A stretch of 64,000 bases of DNA, taken from the NCBI GenBank assembly GCA_033855775.1, contig JAWVFT010000013.1:15186-79185 (forward strand). The letters are read 5' to 3'. The number at the start of each line of letters is the position of its first letter. Position 1 is the stretch's first letter. This document shows positions 50,279-62,002 of the stretch, piece by piece. The position numbers were made by a program, and so were the translations under genes. The notes beneath the pieces are model-generated. The model searched no databases, had not been told where the DNA came from, and was given only the letters and a program-made list of their open reading frames with translations. This DNA is from DASVTR01 sp033855775. GTDB taxonomy: Bacteria > Acidobacteriota > Blastocatellia > Pyrinomonadales > Pyrinomonadaceae.

Positions 50279-51139
50279 TTAGTTCATGGTCGCGGGGAGA
50301 TACGGCATCGGGTCAACGGGTTTGTCGTTGACGCGGATTTCGTAGTGCAGGTGCGGGCCGGTCGAGCGTCCGGTCGAGCCGACGCGGCCTAAGACATCGC
50401 CGCGCGAGATGCTCTGGCCGAGCGTCGCTTCAATCCTGGAGAGATGGCCGTAGCGCGTCGTCAAGCCGTCGCCGTGGTCTATGATGACAAGCTGGCCGTA
50501 GCCGTTCTGGCAACCGGCGAAGATGACCGTGCCGTTGGCGGCGGCGGCGACGGGCGTTCCCGTCAGCGTGGCGATGTCCTGTCCGGTGTGAAACTCGGAC
50601 GAGTAGCCGCCGAAGGGATTGCGACGACCGCCGAAGCCGTCCGTCAACTCGCCCGTCACGGGCCAGATTGAAGGCGTCATCGCGCGCTCGCGCAGAGCCA
50701 CTTCGTAGGCGCTTAACTCTTGTTCGAGTTGGACTGTTTTATGTTCGAGCGCGGTCGCTTCGTCAAGCGGAAGCGCGGGGCCGCCCGCTCCGTGCGTGTT
50801 GACTTCCTGCTGTTGCTCTTCCTGCTCGACGCCGGAAATCTCGGCCAGACGGCGCGATGATTCCTCGACGGCTTCGACGCGATGATTGAGATTGCTGAGT
50901 TGCTGCCGCTGCTTTTCATTCTCGGCGCGCAAGGCTTGATTCTCGCGCTCGATGCGCAGGTGAATCAGGTGTTGCGTCAGGCCGTAAAAGCCGTAGAGAG
51001 CGGTGCCGAGGACGACGATGCCGAGGGCAGCGAAAACTTTCATCCAGCGTTTATGAACGCTGATGCGACGAATGCGGGCGCGGGAACGTGTGGTGCGGGC
51101 GACGATAAAAGCGTACAAACGGTCGTCTCTGACCATCAT
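50279..51139 (-). CDS. Membrane-anchored M23 (LytM) peptidase
   Basis: A 286-residue protein with an N-terminal membrane helix (about 35-53), a coiled coil (about 58-150) and a C-terminal LytM domain (about 165-280). Zinc ligands are seen in 'SEFHTGQDIATL' (His, Asp) and 'GPHLHYEIRVND' (His), with a further His in 'TTRYGHLSRI'. All are present, so it is probably an active endopeptidase rather than an EnvC-like activator. The coiled coil should hold the enzyme away from the membrane to cut peptidoglycan crosslinks. Confidence 0.92.
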   Translation of the reverse strand: MMVRDDRLYAFIVARTTRSRARIRRISVHKRWMKVFAALGIVVLGTALYGFYGLTQHLIHLRIERENQALRAENEKQRQQLSNLNHRVEAVEESSRRLAEISGVEQEEQQQEVNTHGAGGPALPLDEATALEHKTVQLEQELSAYEVALRERAMTPSIWPVTGELTDGFGGRRNPFGGYSSEFHTGQDIATLTGTPVAAAANGTVIFAGCQNGYGQLVIIDHGDGLTTRYGHLSRIEATLGQSISRGDVLGRVGSTGRSTGPHLHYEIRVNDKPVDPMPYLPATMN

Positions 51140-51511
51140 CTATGCTCCTTGAGCGAGTCGTCTATCGGTCATGCGGAAAACAGCGTAGTTCTCCACACCG
51201 TAAGCGACCGCGGAAAGGCACAGCCTGCCGAGGGCGACATGTGCGAGTAAACAAAATGCGAGGTCTTATTTCTTTATTGAACCTGCTTGAAGATCACGAT
51301 TCGCGAATTTCTCTCTTGTGGCATGTGCCGCACGCTTGGGAAATTCTCTGAATTAACCGTGAAGGGTGGGCACCCTATCACACGGCGGCAGTGATTGCAA
51401 CCCGCGAGGAAAGCCGTTCAAGTCGCAAGGTCTAAAGTCCAATGTCCAAAGTCAAGACAACGGCTCCTGACTTTGGACATTGGACTTTAGACCTTGCGAT
51501 TGCTCTCTTGC
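51140..51511. other. Intergenic region with a long hairpin
   Basis: About 370 nt with no gene seen. It includes the perfect 31-bp inverted repeat at 51424-51498. Confidence 0.5.
51424..51498. repeat. Perfect 31-bp inverted repeat
   Basis: Arms 51424-51454 and 51468-51498 are exactly complementary over 31 bases with a 13-nt loop. Built from GTCCAAAGTC/AAAGTCCAATG-type words. Lies 13 nt beyond the 3' end of a minus-strand small gene (51512), so it may terminate it. Confidence 0.85.
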
Positions 51512-51733
51512 TTAGATGCCTTCGCCCTCGTCGCGGCGACGGCGCGAGCGTCCGCGCAGCATCGCCAGCACGATGAGCAACAGCACGCCGACGAAGGCGA
51601 CGACGACCATAATCTTAATCGCCATGAGCAGAAACGTGACGAGCGAGATTAACTGGCGCAACAGTGTGATGACGAGCAGGATGAGTGTTAAGATGCCGCC
51701 CCAACGTCCCGCTGTTTTCATAAAGGCTGTCAT
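51512..51733 (-). CDS. Small two-helix membrane protein (73 aa)
   Basis: Begins MTAFMKTAGRWGGILTLILL. Two long hydrophobic segments (about 12-35 and 37-58) are followed by a basic-acidic tail (RGRSRRRRDEGEGI). Positive-inside rule puts the C-terminus in the cytoplasm. Preceded by AAGGAAACGAATT. No family recognised. Confidence 0.6.
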   Translation of the reverse strand: MTAFMKTAGRWGGILTLILLVITLLRQLISLVTFLLMAIKIMVVVAFVGVLLLIVLAMLRGRSRRRRDEGEGI

Positions 51734-51926
51734 AATTCGTTTCCTTATAACGCGAAATGCTTGTTCAACTGAAAGCGCGCGGGCTTCATCGTTCGAGGCT
51801 GCTCGTTAATGAATCCGGCGGCGTGCTATTCCCGATTCACTATAACTCGCCAACAAGTGAATCGTAAATCGTGGCCGAACTAAACTCGCCTGCGGCTACT
51901 GCGCAAGCCTGCGCTTCATGCGCGCT

Positions 51927-52700
51927 TTACGGTCTGGGCTCAAAGGGGAAAGAGGCCGCGTCGCGCGCCGAACCCTGCGTGACGATTTCGCCCGTGCCGA
52001 ACGCGCTGGCTCCGAGCGCCGCGCCCGCGATGACGGACGGCGGCGGGCGATTGGCGTCAAAGCGCAAGGACTTGCGCTCGCGCCTGAGGCGGCGATGAAT
52101 GTAATCGCCCATCATGTAGAGTCCGAGGACGACGAGCAGGACCGGGAGAAATTGTCGCACGGGAAGCTGCACGCCAAGCATCGTGTGCAGCAGGAAGATG
52201 GCGCCAATCGCCACCAGCGTCACGCTCCAGGCCAGCGGATTGCCGTAGAGGCGACGCGCGATGACATCCTCGGCAGCGTCCGGCTCAAGGCCGTCGCGCA
52301 GCAGTTGCGCCGTGCGCCCTGCGTCCACCGCCGCGAAGAGCCACGTCCCGACGACGCCGAGCACAAAGAACGTCAAGCCCTGCGTGACGGTTGCCATTTG
52401 AAAGAAACTGGCGAAGAGGGTGAAGTGGACGACGGCCTTGGAAGTCTGGCCGTTGTAGGCCGCGCCGAGGCCGGGCACAATCAACGAGAGCAAGGTGGCG
52501 GCCACAGGCGAACTGTTACGACGCACGAGCGGCAGCGCGTCCTCGCTCGATTGCTGCCGCAGCATCTCGACGCCCTCGACAATGCAGTCCTGACAATACG
52601 GGAAGCCGCGTATGCGATGGTCGCACGCGGGACACAAAGGACGCGCGCAGCGGCCACACTGCACGACCGCCGGATTCTTGGAATGATAAGCGCACTTCAT
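51927..52700 (-). CDS. B-box-type zinc finger membrane protein
   Basis: A 257-residue protein starting MKCAYHSKNPAVVQCGRCAR at 52700. The head is a B-box-like zinc finger (HSKNPAVVQCGRCARPLCPACD ... YCQDCI, with Cys/His at about 3-45). Membrane helices follow at about 72-90, 95-150 and 180-215. The C-terminus is Ala/Gly-rich. The family is common in Acidobacteria and near ECF sigma/anti-sigma pairs; the function is not known. The anti-sigma gene ends 92 nt upstream, on the same strand. Confidence 0.75.
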   Translation of the reverse strand: MKCAYHSKNPAVVQCGRCARPLCPACDHRIRGFPYCQDCIVEGVEMLRQQSSEDALPLVRRNSSPVAATLLSLIVPGLGAAYNGQTSKAVVHFTLFASFFQMATVTQGLTFFVLGVVGTWLFAAVDAGRTAQLLRDGLEPDAAEDVIARRLYGNPLAWSVTLVAIGAIFLLHTMLGVQLPVRQFLPVLLVVLGLYMMGDYIHRRLRRERKSLRFDANRPPPSVIAGAALGASAFGTGEIVTQGSARDAASFPFEPRP

Positions 52701-52791
52701 CAAAACTCGCCTGAACTGTCCCCTGAAAATTTCAAACTCATGCGCGTGCCTCTCGCCGCACGCGCTGCTCACGCTCGCCGGACTCGTGCCA

Positions 52792-53604
52792 CTACTTTGC
52801 AGTCTCCGCCGCCATCTGCTGCTGCTGATTTTGTTGTCCGTTTGAATTATCGTTCGGGCGGTCGATGAAAGCTGCTGAGATGCCCGCGGCGAGTTGCTTA
52901 AGGTCGTTGGTGAGGGAAGCTCCTCTGGCCGCCGGAGAGCTTTGGTCGTAGGTCTGGCCGATGAGTTTGACGCCCGCGCGGTACATTCCGCCAATCGAGC
53001 CGTCCGCCGAGACGGTGCTCGTCAAGACTAAGACGGCGACGAGCAACATCGTCGCCACGGTCGCCAACTGCGGCGAGACAATCGGGTCGAGCCACATTCT
53101 GAGCCGCGCCGCGATGCGCGCTCCGAGCGGGGCGCGAAGCTCTTCGGCATCGGTCGTGCCGAGCGTCGCCTGCAAGATTCTTTCATGCAGCCCGACGGGG
53201 ACAACGCGCTCTTCGTTGATGTATGTGTAGCAAGCTCCGATGGCGCGCACCACAGAGCCGGGCAACTCCGTGCATTGTTCGCAAAGGGCGGCGTGGCGTT
53301 CCCAACGATGAAAAAGTGGAGCGGGCAGGAATCCGTCAAGGTAGTCGGTCAGGTAATCTTCAAACTCTTCGCACGTCATTGCCATTTCCGGCACGGTGAC
53401 GTTCATGATGCGCGCTTCGAGTTCGCGCGAAGGCAGCGGGGCTTCGGACAGTTGACAAGCTTGCAGGGTGTTTTTGACTTCGCTCAGAAGCTCATGACAG
53501 ACAGGACAGCGCAACGCATGTTCGCCAAACGCGCGACCAGTTTCCGCGTCGAGCGCGCCGTCCAGATAATCCGTCAGGCAATCTTCAAAATCAGCACACA
53601 GCAT
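52792..53604 (-). CDS. Anti-sigma factor with tandem zinc-finger (zf-HC2-like) domains
   Basis: A 270-residue protein with two related N-terminal modules: 'CADFEDCLTDYLDGALDAET' plus 'EHALRCPVCHELL' (about 3-40) and 'CEEFEDYLTDYLDGFLPAPL' plus 'RHAALCEQCTEL' (about 77-115). Each has the HxxxCxxC set of ZAS domains. One membrane helix lies at about 180-198 (LATVATMLLVAVLVLTSTV), then a Gln/Asn-rich periplasmic tail. It should hold the ECF sigma factor of the upstream gene (147 nt away) at the membrane. Confidence 0.85.
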   Translation of the reverse strand: MLCADFEDCLTDYLDGALDAETGRAFGEHALRCPVCHELLSEVKNTLQACQLSEAPLPSRELEARIMNVTVPEMAMTCEEFEDYLTDYLDGFLPAPLFHRWERHAALCEQCTELPGSVVRAIGACYTYINEERVVPVGLHERILQATLGTTDAEELRAPLGARIAARLRMWLDPIVSPQLATVATMLLVAVLVLTSTVSADGSIGGMYRAGVKLIGQTYDQSSPAARGASLTNDLKQLAAGISAAFIDRPNDNSNGQQNQQQQMAAETAK

Positions 53605-53750
53605 TATAGTTTACTCGTCTCCATCCCCTCGAAAAATGTCAAAGGCTAAAGCTCTAAGGCCAAAGTCTGTCCGGCAGTCTGACGATAAATTGTTCGGCTT
53701 TTGCTTCACCATTGTTGCCTTTTTGCTCCTCTGCCCGCGAGCCTTCACAG

Positions 53751-54413
53751 TCAGACTCCGGTCATCGCCACGACCCGCATCCGGCGCAGGATTTTCGCCA
53801 ACTCTATGCGCCCGCGATTGATGCGCGACTTGACCGTGCCTTCCGGTATCTTCAGGAGGTCAACTATCTCTTGATAGCTTAGCTCTTCTATGTCGCGCAG
53901 GATGACGCAAGTGCGAAGGTCTGGCGAGAGCTTGTCAATTGCGGCCTGCACCTGCGCGCCCAACTCGCGCCGCTCCATCTCGTTTTGCACGGAGCCGTTG
54001 GTCGTGTGCAGATGATAGGTGTGGTCTTCCAAATCATCCGCGTGCGTGTCGTGGGGCGTGCGCTGGCGGCGGCGATAGTCGTCAATAATCAGATTGCGGG
54101 CCAGACGCATCAGCCAGTTCTGCAAGTCGCCCTGCTTCGGGTCGTACTGGTTCAAAGAACGATAGACGCGGACGAAAACTTCCTGCGTCAAATCTTCCGC
54201 GGCGTCGGCGCGAGAGGTGAAGCGATAGGCGAGATTATAGATGCGGCGGGAGTAGTTGGAGACAATCTCTTCCCACGCCGCGCCATCGCCTGCGCGACAC
54301 TTCCTAACTAATTCGGCTCCTTCATTGGCCGCCAAAGCGTTTGCGACTCCCACCTGTTTGACTCTCCGAATGTCTGGAGCGCGTCCCTGATTTTGTTTCA
54401 AGCTTGCAAACAA
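53751..54413 (-). CDS. ECF sigma factor (RpoE-like)
   Basis: A 220-residue sigma factor. Region 2: 'LVRKCRAGDGAAWEEIVSNY', 'RIYNLAYRFTSRADAAEDLT', 'QEVFVRVYRSLNQYD', 'NWLMRLARNLIIDDYRRRQ'. Region 4: 'LSPDLRTCVILRDIEELSYQ', 'EIVDLLKIPEGTVKSRINRG', 'RIELAKILRR'. The insert between (DTHADDLEDHTYHLHTTNG) is rich in His and Asp. Located upstream of a zinc-finger anti-sigma gene on the same strand, so the pair forms a membrane-signalled switch. Confidence 0.93.
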   Translation of the reverse strand: MFASLKQNQGRAPDIRRVKQVGVANALAANEGAELVRKCRAGDGAAWEEIVSNYSRRIYNLAYRFTSRADAAEDLTQEVFVRVYRSLNQYDPKQGDLQNWLMRLARNLIIDDYRRRQRTPHDTHADDLEDHTYHLHTTNGSVQNEMERRELGAQVQAAIDKLSPDLRTCVILRDIEELSYQEIVDLLKIPEGTVKSRINRGRIELAKILRRMRVVAMTGV

Positions 54414-54631
54414 GGTGGAAAACTTACCTTGCCAAGCCCTGATTACGACGGGCGGAGAGCGAAAGTTCCGGTCAATACTGCCAGCCGAAAGCGTTCATCA
54501 CACAGCAGTTACTAGTGACTGGAATCGTTTTTTGGTCACTGCTGGCCGCGCTCTAATTGCCGCCTATAGTCTACTGCCTTCTTGCGCCTCCGAAGAGAGT
54601 ATTGTAGCCTTGCAGCGCCACGCTATATCTT

Positions 54632-55864
54632 GTGGTTGTCCGTCCGGTGAAGTCAAGTTTAGCGCGTCTCTTTGCGCGGCTCAACTTTGATTTGGGACAG
54701 AGGGCTTCTGAAGGCTTGAGAAAATATCTGAAATTCATAGCGCTGTTGCTGCTCGCCACTTTGATTCTGTGGTGGTTCGGGCGCGGCCTCAATTGGGCCG
54801 AAGTGCGGCACAGTCTGGGGCAGGCTGACTGGCGTCTGCTGGCCGGAGCCGTTGCCTTCGTCTGCGTCACATACCTGCTGCGGGCTTATCGTTGGGGCGC
54901 GCTGCTCTCGCCTTTGACGAAGACGAGTTTGCGCGAACTGTTCGTCGCAACGACCGTCGGCTTCGGAGCGGTCTTCGTCTTCGGACGAGCGGGCGAAGTG
55001 GTGCGACCCGTGGTGCTGCCTTTGCGCGACCGGCGCGTCAAGCCCGCCGCTTCGTTCGTCACGATTATGATTGAGCGGCTCTGCGATACGATGGCGGTCG
55101 TCGTGCTGTTCGCGCTCAACCTCGTCTGGTTTCACCCGCCGACGGGACAGACCAGCGAGTTCGGCTACGTCCGCGAAATCGGTTTGACGTTGCTCGTCGT
55201 GACTCTTCTGGGCGTGTTCGGTCTGGTCTGGTTCGAGCGTCGCGCGAGCCGCGCGATTCACTGGCTCGACGTGCGCCTGCGTCGCTGGCGCTTCGTGCCT
55301 GAACGCCTCGCGCACGCCATCACGCACACGCTTGAGCAACTGGCGAAGGCTTTGTTGATTCTGGCCGACGCGCGCGAATTAGCCGTCACTGTGGGCTGGA
55401 CGAGCGCCGTCTGGTTGACGATTGTCGCCGCAGACCTGTTGGTGCTGCGCGCCTTCGGTTTGCATGTCGGCGTGATGGAGACAATCTTCGTGATGGGCTT
55501 CGCGATTGTCGGCTCGCTGGTGCCGACGCCGGGCGGAGCCGCCGGAGCTTTTCATGCGGCGACCGCAGCCGGGCTGATTTTTCTGGGCGTCGCCACACGC
55601 GAGCAGGCCGCAGCCGCCTCCATCGTCATCCACCTTGTCGCTTACGCGCCCGCCATCTTCTTCGGGCTTTACTACTTCCTGCGCGGCGACGTGAGCATCA
55701 CGCGGCTGCGCGAGTTGACTTCTTCCGAAGCCATCGAACATGCCGTCGAAGACGAGGACGAAGAGCCGCCTGCCGCTGCCGTCGCGCCGGACGAGGCGAT
55801 AGCCGCGCCGGGGACGGAAGCCGCGACGCCGGAGAAGGGCATTGGCCGGAGAGCTTATGGCTGA
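54632..55864 (+). CDS. Flippase-like / LPG synthase transmembrane-domain protein
   Basis: A 410-residue integral membrane protein with about eight helices, of the UPF0104/LPG_synthase_TM family. Motifs: 'YLLRAYRWGALLSPLTKTSL', 'RAGEVVRPVVLPLRDR', 'MIERLCDTMAVVVLFALN', 'GSLVPTPGGAAGAFHAATAA'. Only the membrane part of lysyl-PG synthase is present, no aminoacyl-transferase. The last 60 residues are an acidic Ala/Glu/Pro tail. Such proteins probably move or modify lipids; the substrate is unknown. Start is a GTG at 54632. Confidence 0.85.
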   Translation: MVVRPVKSSLARLFARLNFDLGQRASEGLRKYLKFIALLLLATLILWWFGRGLNWAEVRHSLGQADWRLLAGAVAFVCVTYLLRAYRWGALLSPLTKTSLRELFVATTVGFGAVFVFGRAGEVVRPVVLPLRDRRVKPAASFVTIMIERLCDTMAVVVLFALNLVWFHPPTGQTSEFGYVREIGLTLLVVTLLGVFGLVWFERRASRAIHWLDVRLRRWRFVPERLAHAITHTLEQLAKALLILADARELAVTVGWTSAVWLTIVAADLLVLRAFGLHVGVMETIFVMGFAIVGSLVPTPGGAAGAFHAATAAGLIFLGVATREQAAAASIVIHLVAYAPAIFFGLYYFLRGDVSITRLRELTSSEAIEHAVEDEDEEPPAAAVAPDEAIAAPGTEAATPEKGIGRRAYG

Positions 55865-56057
55865 TTTACGCGCGCGTTGCGTGAAGGATGAGAACACGGA
55901 AGTCCTGACCGGAGAATTTACGGGAACGCCTGCATCACTCCGGCTTCAACCGGAGTAAGTTAAAGGGCGCAAGGCGCGAGTCAACAACATGATTCGTCGA
56001 AAGCTCGCTGCCTTGCTTGTGCCTTGTGCCTGTTGCCTTAGAGGAGCGGAGCAACTT

Positions 56058-56537
56058 ATGAAGTGTCCTTTCTGTGGATTTATCGAAGACAAGGTGGTTG
56101 ACTCGCGCGAGTCGCGCGAAGGCGATGCGATTCGCCGTCGCCGCGAGTGTTTGAAGTGCGAGCGACGCTTTACTTCCTACGAGCGGATTGACGAAATCCC
56201 CTACATGGTCGTCAAGAAGGACGGGCGGCGCGAAGCCTTTGACCGCAACAAGGTGATGGCCGGATTGCTGCGCGCCTGCGAGAAGCGGCCCGTGCCGTCT
56301 TCGAAGCTGGAAGGCATCGTCAATTCGATTGAGAAGTATGTGCAGGAATCGCCGGAGCGCGAGCGGGCCACCAGCAAGATTGGCGAGATGATTATGCGCC
56401 GCTTGAAAGAACTGGACAAAGTTGCCTACGTGCGCTTCGCCTCCGTCTATCTCGAATTTGAAGATGTCTCGGAATTCATGCACGAACTAAAACATCTGGT
56501 GCGCCAACGCCAAACGGCCAACGCCAGAAGGACTTGA
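56058..56537 (+). CDS. nrdR: Transcriptional repressor NrdR
   Basis: A 159-residue regulator of ribonucleotide reductase genes. Zinc ribbon at the start (MKCPFCGF ... CLKCERRF, Cys3, Cys6, Cys31, Cys34 by eye) and an ATP-cone domain ('VVKKDGRREAFDRNKVMAGL', 'ATSKIGEMIMRRLKELDKVA', 'YVRFASVYLEFEDVSEFMHE'). The ATG at 56058 is the family start; GGAGCGGAGCAACTT lies before it. It senses ATP/dATP and binds NrdR boxes, none of which I looked for successfully here. Confidence 0.95.
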   Translation: MKCPFCGFIEDKVVDSRESREGDAIRRRRECLKCERRFTSYERIDEIPYMVVKKDGRREAFDRNKVMAGLLRACEKRPVPSSKLEGIVNSIEKYVQESPERERATSKIGEMIMRRLKELDKVAYVRFASVYLEFEDVSEFMHELKHLVRQRQTANARRT

Positions 56538-56540
56538 AAA

Positions 56541-56687
56541 GCAGTGACGAGTGACAAGTGACAAGTGACAAGTGACGAGTTAAGACAAGAGACAAGCAAG
56601 GATGAGCATTGAACGTCCGGCTTTAACTCGTCACTCGTCACTCATCACTTATTCTTGCTTGTCACTCGGCACTCGGCACTTGTTACT
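56541..56687. repeat. Inverted repeat of GTGAC-AAG/GAG words, copy 2
   Basis: Left arm 56541-56600 reads AGTGACGAGTGACAAG and four further GTGACAAG/GAG units; right arm 56625-56687 carries the complementary GTCACT, CTCGTCACT and CTTGTCACT words. It begins four bases after the nrdR stop and ends seven bases before the hsp20 ATG, the same placement as the copy at 9209-9314. More units than copy 1. Confidence 0.78.
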
Positions 56688-56693
56688 ATAGTT

Positions 56694-57170
56694 ATGCTGA
56701 AACCCGCGCGCGTCACAGGGCTGGAGAGAATCGAGTTGGAGCGGTTGCGCGACCGCGTTGGGATGCTCTTTTCGGCGCTTCAGGAAGCGACGATTACGGA
56801 TGCTCCGGCGAGGCCGGGCGCGTGGTCGCCGCCAGTCGATGTTTGTGAGACGAAAGATGACGTGACGATTCGCGTCGAACTGCCGGGCGTGCGGGCCGAG
56901 CATCTCTCTGTGGGCCTGACGAACACGCAACTGCGCGTCTGCGGCGAGAAGAAAAAACGCGCCTCGCGCAATCGCATCGTCTCGCATCTCTGCTCCGAGC
57001 GAACGTACGGCCACTTCAGCCGGATTGTCCCTTTGCGCTGGACGGTTGATGTGCGCGCGGCGACAGCCGAACTGGCCAACGGCGTTCTGCTCGTGCGCCT
57101 GCCGAAACTGAAAGACCGGCGGGGCGCAGAGTTTAAGGTGTCTATCAAGGAGGGAGATGGTGATGAATGA
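56694..57170 (+). CDS. Small heat shock protein (Hsp20/alpha-crystallin)
   Basis: A 158-residue holdase. Alpha-crystallin domain at about 45-140: 'WSPPVDVCETKDDVTIRVEL', 'PGVRAEHLSVGLTNTQLRVC', 'GHFSRIVPLRWTVDV', 'AELANGVLLVRLPKL'. The ATG at 56694 is chosen because the upstream frame (to 56655) is only the repeat element. Located before lon, a fitting pairing of holdase and protease. It has an IxI-like C-terminal end (KVSIKEG) but no clear IxI motif. Confidence 0.9.
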   Translation: MLKPARVTGLERIELERLRDRVGMLFSALQEATITDAPARPGAWSPPVDVCETKDDVTIRVELPGVRAEHLSVGLTNTQLRVCGEKKKRASRNRIVSHLCSERTYGHFSRIVPLRWTVDVRAATAELANGVLLVRLPKLKDRRGAEFKVSIKEGDGDE

Positions 57171-57244
57171 TGAGCGAGTCGCCTTGTGAGGCAACGACCT
57201 GCGCCGGTCGCACATCAGTCATCTTCATCACTTAGAAAAAACTT

Positions 57245-59713
<2,469 letters not shown>

Positions 59714-60088
59714 CAACGGCGGCTTCCGCAACTATTTCAACACTTAGCGGCGTCGGATTTTCTTCCCCGGTGAGCACAACCCGGCGGCCCGGCGGAGCAT
59801 CTTTATTACGCGAGGCGGAGCGGTTTTAAGTGGAAAATCATACTGCTTCGCCTTCTCTTTGTAAGAGTAGGATTGTTGACACTGCGCGAAACCATATGGT
59901 AACCTTCGTAACCTGTTGGCTCCGCTCCAATAATTGCTGAGCCCTCCATAGCGGAGCCGGCTCAAAATGGAACTTTAAATCAGACCTCGCGTTTATTTTT
60001 CGTGGATACCGCTCGCGCGGCTCTCTTCCGGGGAAGAAAGTCGCCATCGTGGATTCGCCCTAAGCCTGAAGAAGGAGATAGACGATTG
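59714..60088. other. Intergenic region between lon and mltD
   Basis: About 375 nt without a convincing gene. A TTGACA occurs at 59876-59881 but no good -10 follows at the right distance. The ribosome site GAAGGAG for mltD is at 60070-60076. Confidence 0.5.
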
Positions 60089-61822
60089 ATGACAACGAGC
60101 TTCCCCCGCTTTATCGCCCGCGCCGCCTTGTTAGTGGCTTTCGCCACACTCTTTGTTCTGAACGTTTTCGGTCAAGGCTCTTCCGCTCGCTATATTCCGA
60201 CCGAGCAGGAAAAGGCCGACCTGCGCGTCACCAACATCATCAACAAAGCCGAAACACATTTCAAGAACGGCAAGCTGGAATTGGAAAACAGCCGCCGCGA
60301 ACAGGCGCGCGACCAGTTCGATAAAGCGATTGACTCCATCCTCGATTCGGGGCTTGATGTCCGCTCGTACCCGAAGCTGCGCGAGTACTTCGTGCAACTG
60401 ACCGAGCGCATCTATCGTGAAGAAGTTCCGCTTCAGCAAGTCACGCCGCAGACAGTCCAGAACGTTCAGGTGGCGATGAACACGGGGCCGCAGCAGCAGG
60501 AGACTCCGCAGCAAACGCAGATTGGTTTCCGCGACCAGAAGTTTGAGCCGTCGCCGCTCGACGAGTTGAGCAAGCTGGTCTTGACGCCGGAAGAGACGAA
60601 CGTCTCGCCGGAAGAGGTCGGCGAAATCGAAGTCGCCAAGAGTTCCGTTGACTTCAACTTTGAGACGCACCCGCTGATTCAGCAGTTCATCAATTACTAC
60701 CAAGTCCGTGGCCGCTCGACTATGGAGTCGGGACTGCGCCGCTCGGGACGCTTCATGAAGATGGCCCGCCAAATCTTCCGCGAAGAAGGCGTGCCGGAAG
60801 ACATCACTTGGCTCGGTCAGGTCGAAAGCGCCTGGCGTCCGACGGCTATGTCCTGGGCTGCCGCCTCCGGCCTCTGGCAGTTTATTCCCGGCACCGGCCA
60901 CACCTATGGATTGCGCCAGACCGCTTGGGTTGACGAGCGCAACAGCTTCGAGAAAGCGACGCGCGCCTCCGCCCGTTATCTGAAAGATTTGGCGAAGCAC
61001 TTTAACGGCGACTGGAATCTGGCGATGGCCGCTTACAACACCGGACAGGGCAACATCGACCGCGCCATCTCACGCGCCGGTTCAGCCAACTTCTGGAAGA
61101 TTTACCCGTACATCGCGCAGGAAACCAAGAACTACGTGCCGAACATTCTGGCGACGATTCTGATTGCGAAGAATCCTGAGAAGTACGGCTTCCGCAGTAT
61201 CCAGCGCGAGCCCGCGATGGCTTATGACATCGTTCAAGTTCCGAACGCGACCAACCTTCAGTTGATTGCGCAGGCGACCGACACGAGCGTCGCGTACCTG
61301 CGCGAAATCAATCCTGAACTGCGCCGCGACACGACGCCGCGCGGCGAATCCTATCAAGTGCGCATTCCGGGCGGCAAAGCCAAGCAGTTCGTCGCTATCC
61401 TGAATCGCATCCCGACAAACGCTCGTGAGACTGCGGCTATCGTTTCGGTTGCGCCGGGCGAAGATTTGGAAGCAGTCGCCCGTCGCACGGGCGTCAGCCT
61501 CGCGCAGCTTCAGCAGATGAACGGCGGCACGGACAAGGCCGTCGGCAACAAGATTGTCGTGCCGAAGAACAGCAACGTGCAGTTGACCGGCATCACTCGC
61601 GCCAAGCCCGTGACGGAAGCTCCCGCGACGGGCGGCGGCGTGGCGATGAAGGTCAGAGCACGCGCCGGAGACACTGTGGCGAAGATTGCCGAGCGTTTCA
61701 ATTTCGCGGCGGACGTGGTGGCGCGCTTGAACGGCGTCGCCGCCGATGCGGAACTGCAATCCGGTCAGGAAATCAAACTGCCTTCGGTTTCCGCTGCTCC
61801 CTCGCGGCGTCGCGGTCGCTAA
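60089..61822 (+). CDS. mltD: Membrane-bound lytic murein transglycosylase D-like with LysM domains
   Basis: A 577-residue exported enzyme. Signal peptide ends VFG-QGSS. A helical region (about 35-190) precedes a family 1 lytic transglycosylase domain (about 205-350) with catalytic Glu246 in 'WLGQVESAWRPTAMSWAAAS', 'GLWQFIPGTGHTYGL' and 'NLAMAAYNTGQGNIDRA'. Two LysM-type repeats close the protein ('VSVAPGEDLEAVARRTGVSL', 'VRARAGDTVAKIAERFNFAA'). No lipobox Cys, so it is secreted rather than lipid-anchored. Cleaves peptidoglycan glycan strands to anhydro-MurNAc ends. Confidence 0.93.
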   Translation: MTTSFPRFIARAALLVAFATLFVLNVFGQGSSARYIPTEQEKADLRVTNIINKAETHFKNGKLELENSRREQARDQFDKAIDSILDSGLDVRSYPKLREYFVQLTERIYREEVPLQQVTPQTVQNVQVAMNTGPQQQETPQQTQIGFRDQKFEPSPLDELSKLVLTPEETNVSPEEVGEIEVAKSSVDFNFETHPLIQQFINYYQVRGRSTMESGLRRSGRFMKMARQIFREEGVPEDITWLGQVESAWRPTAMSWAAASGLWQFIPGTGHTYGLRQTAWVDERNSFEKATRASARYLKDLAKHFNGDWNLAMAAYNTGQGNIDRAISRAGSANFWKIYPYIAQETKNYVPNILATILIAKNPEKYGFRSIQREPAMAYDIVQVPNATNLQLIAQATDTSVAYLREINPELRRDTTPRGESYQVRIPGGKAKQFVAILNRIPTNARETAAIVSVAPGEDLEAVARRTGVSLAQLQQMNGGTDKAVGNKIVVPKNSNVQLTGITRAKPVTEAPATGGGVAMKVRARAGDTVAKIAERFNFAADVVARLNGVAADAELQSGQEIKLPSVSAAPSRRRGR

Positions 61823-61869
61823 AGAGACTTGCTGAGTTAAACTCTCAAGCTAAGACCAGAGAATTCAAC

Positions 61870-61907
61870 GAGCGCGCCTTTCGACCGACGAGTCGAAAGG
61901 CGCGCTC
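61870..61907 (+). terminator. Intrinsic terminator of mltD
   Basis: Perfect 15-bp stem (61870-61884 with 61893-61907) and 8-nt loop, followed by AAGCTTTT, about 50 nt after the mltD stop. Confidence 0.85.
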
Positions 61908-62002
61908 AAGCTTTTAGCAACTCAATTTGCAATTTCGGCAAGCGGGACGCGCTCGTTCCTTTGCTCATCGCGCACGGTTTTAGCAAGCACACGTCTCTCC
62001 AC

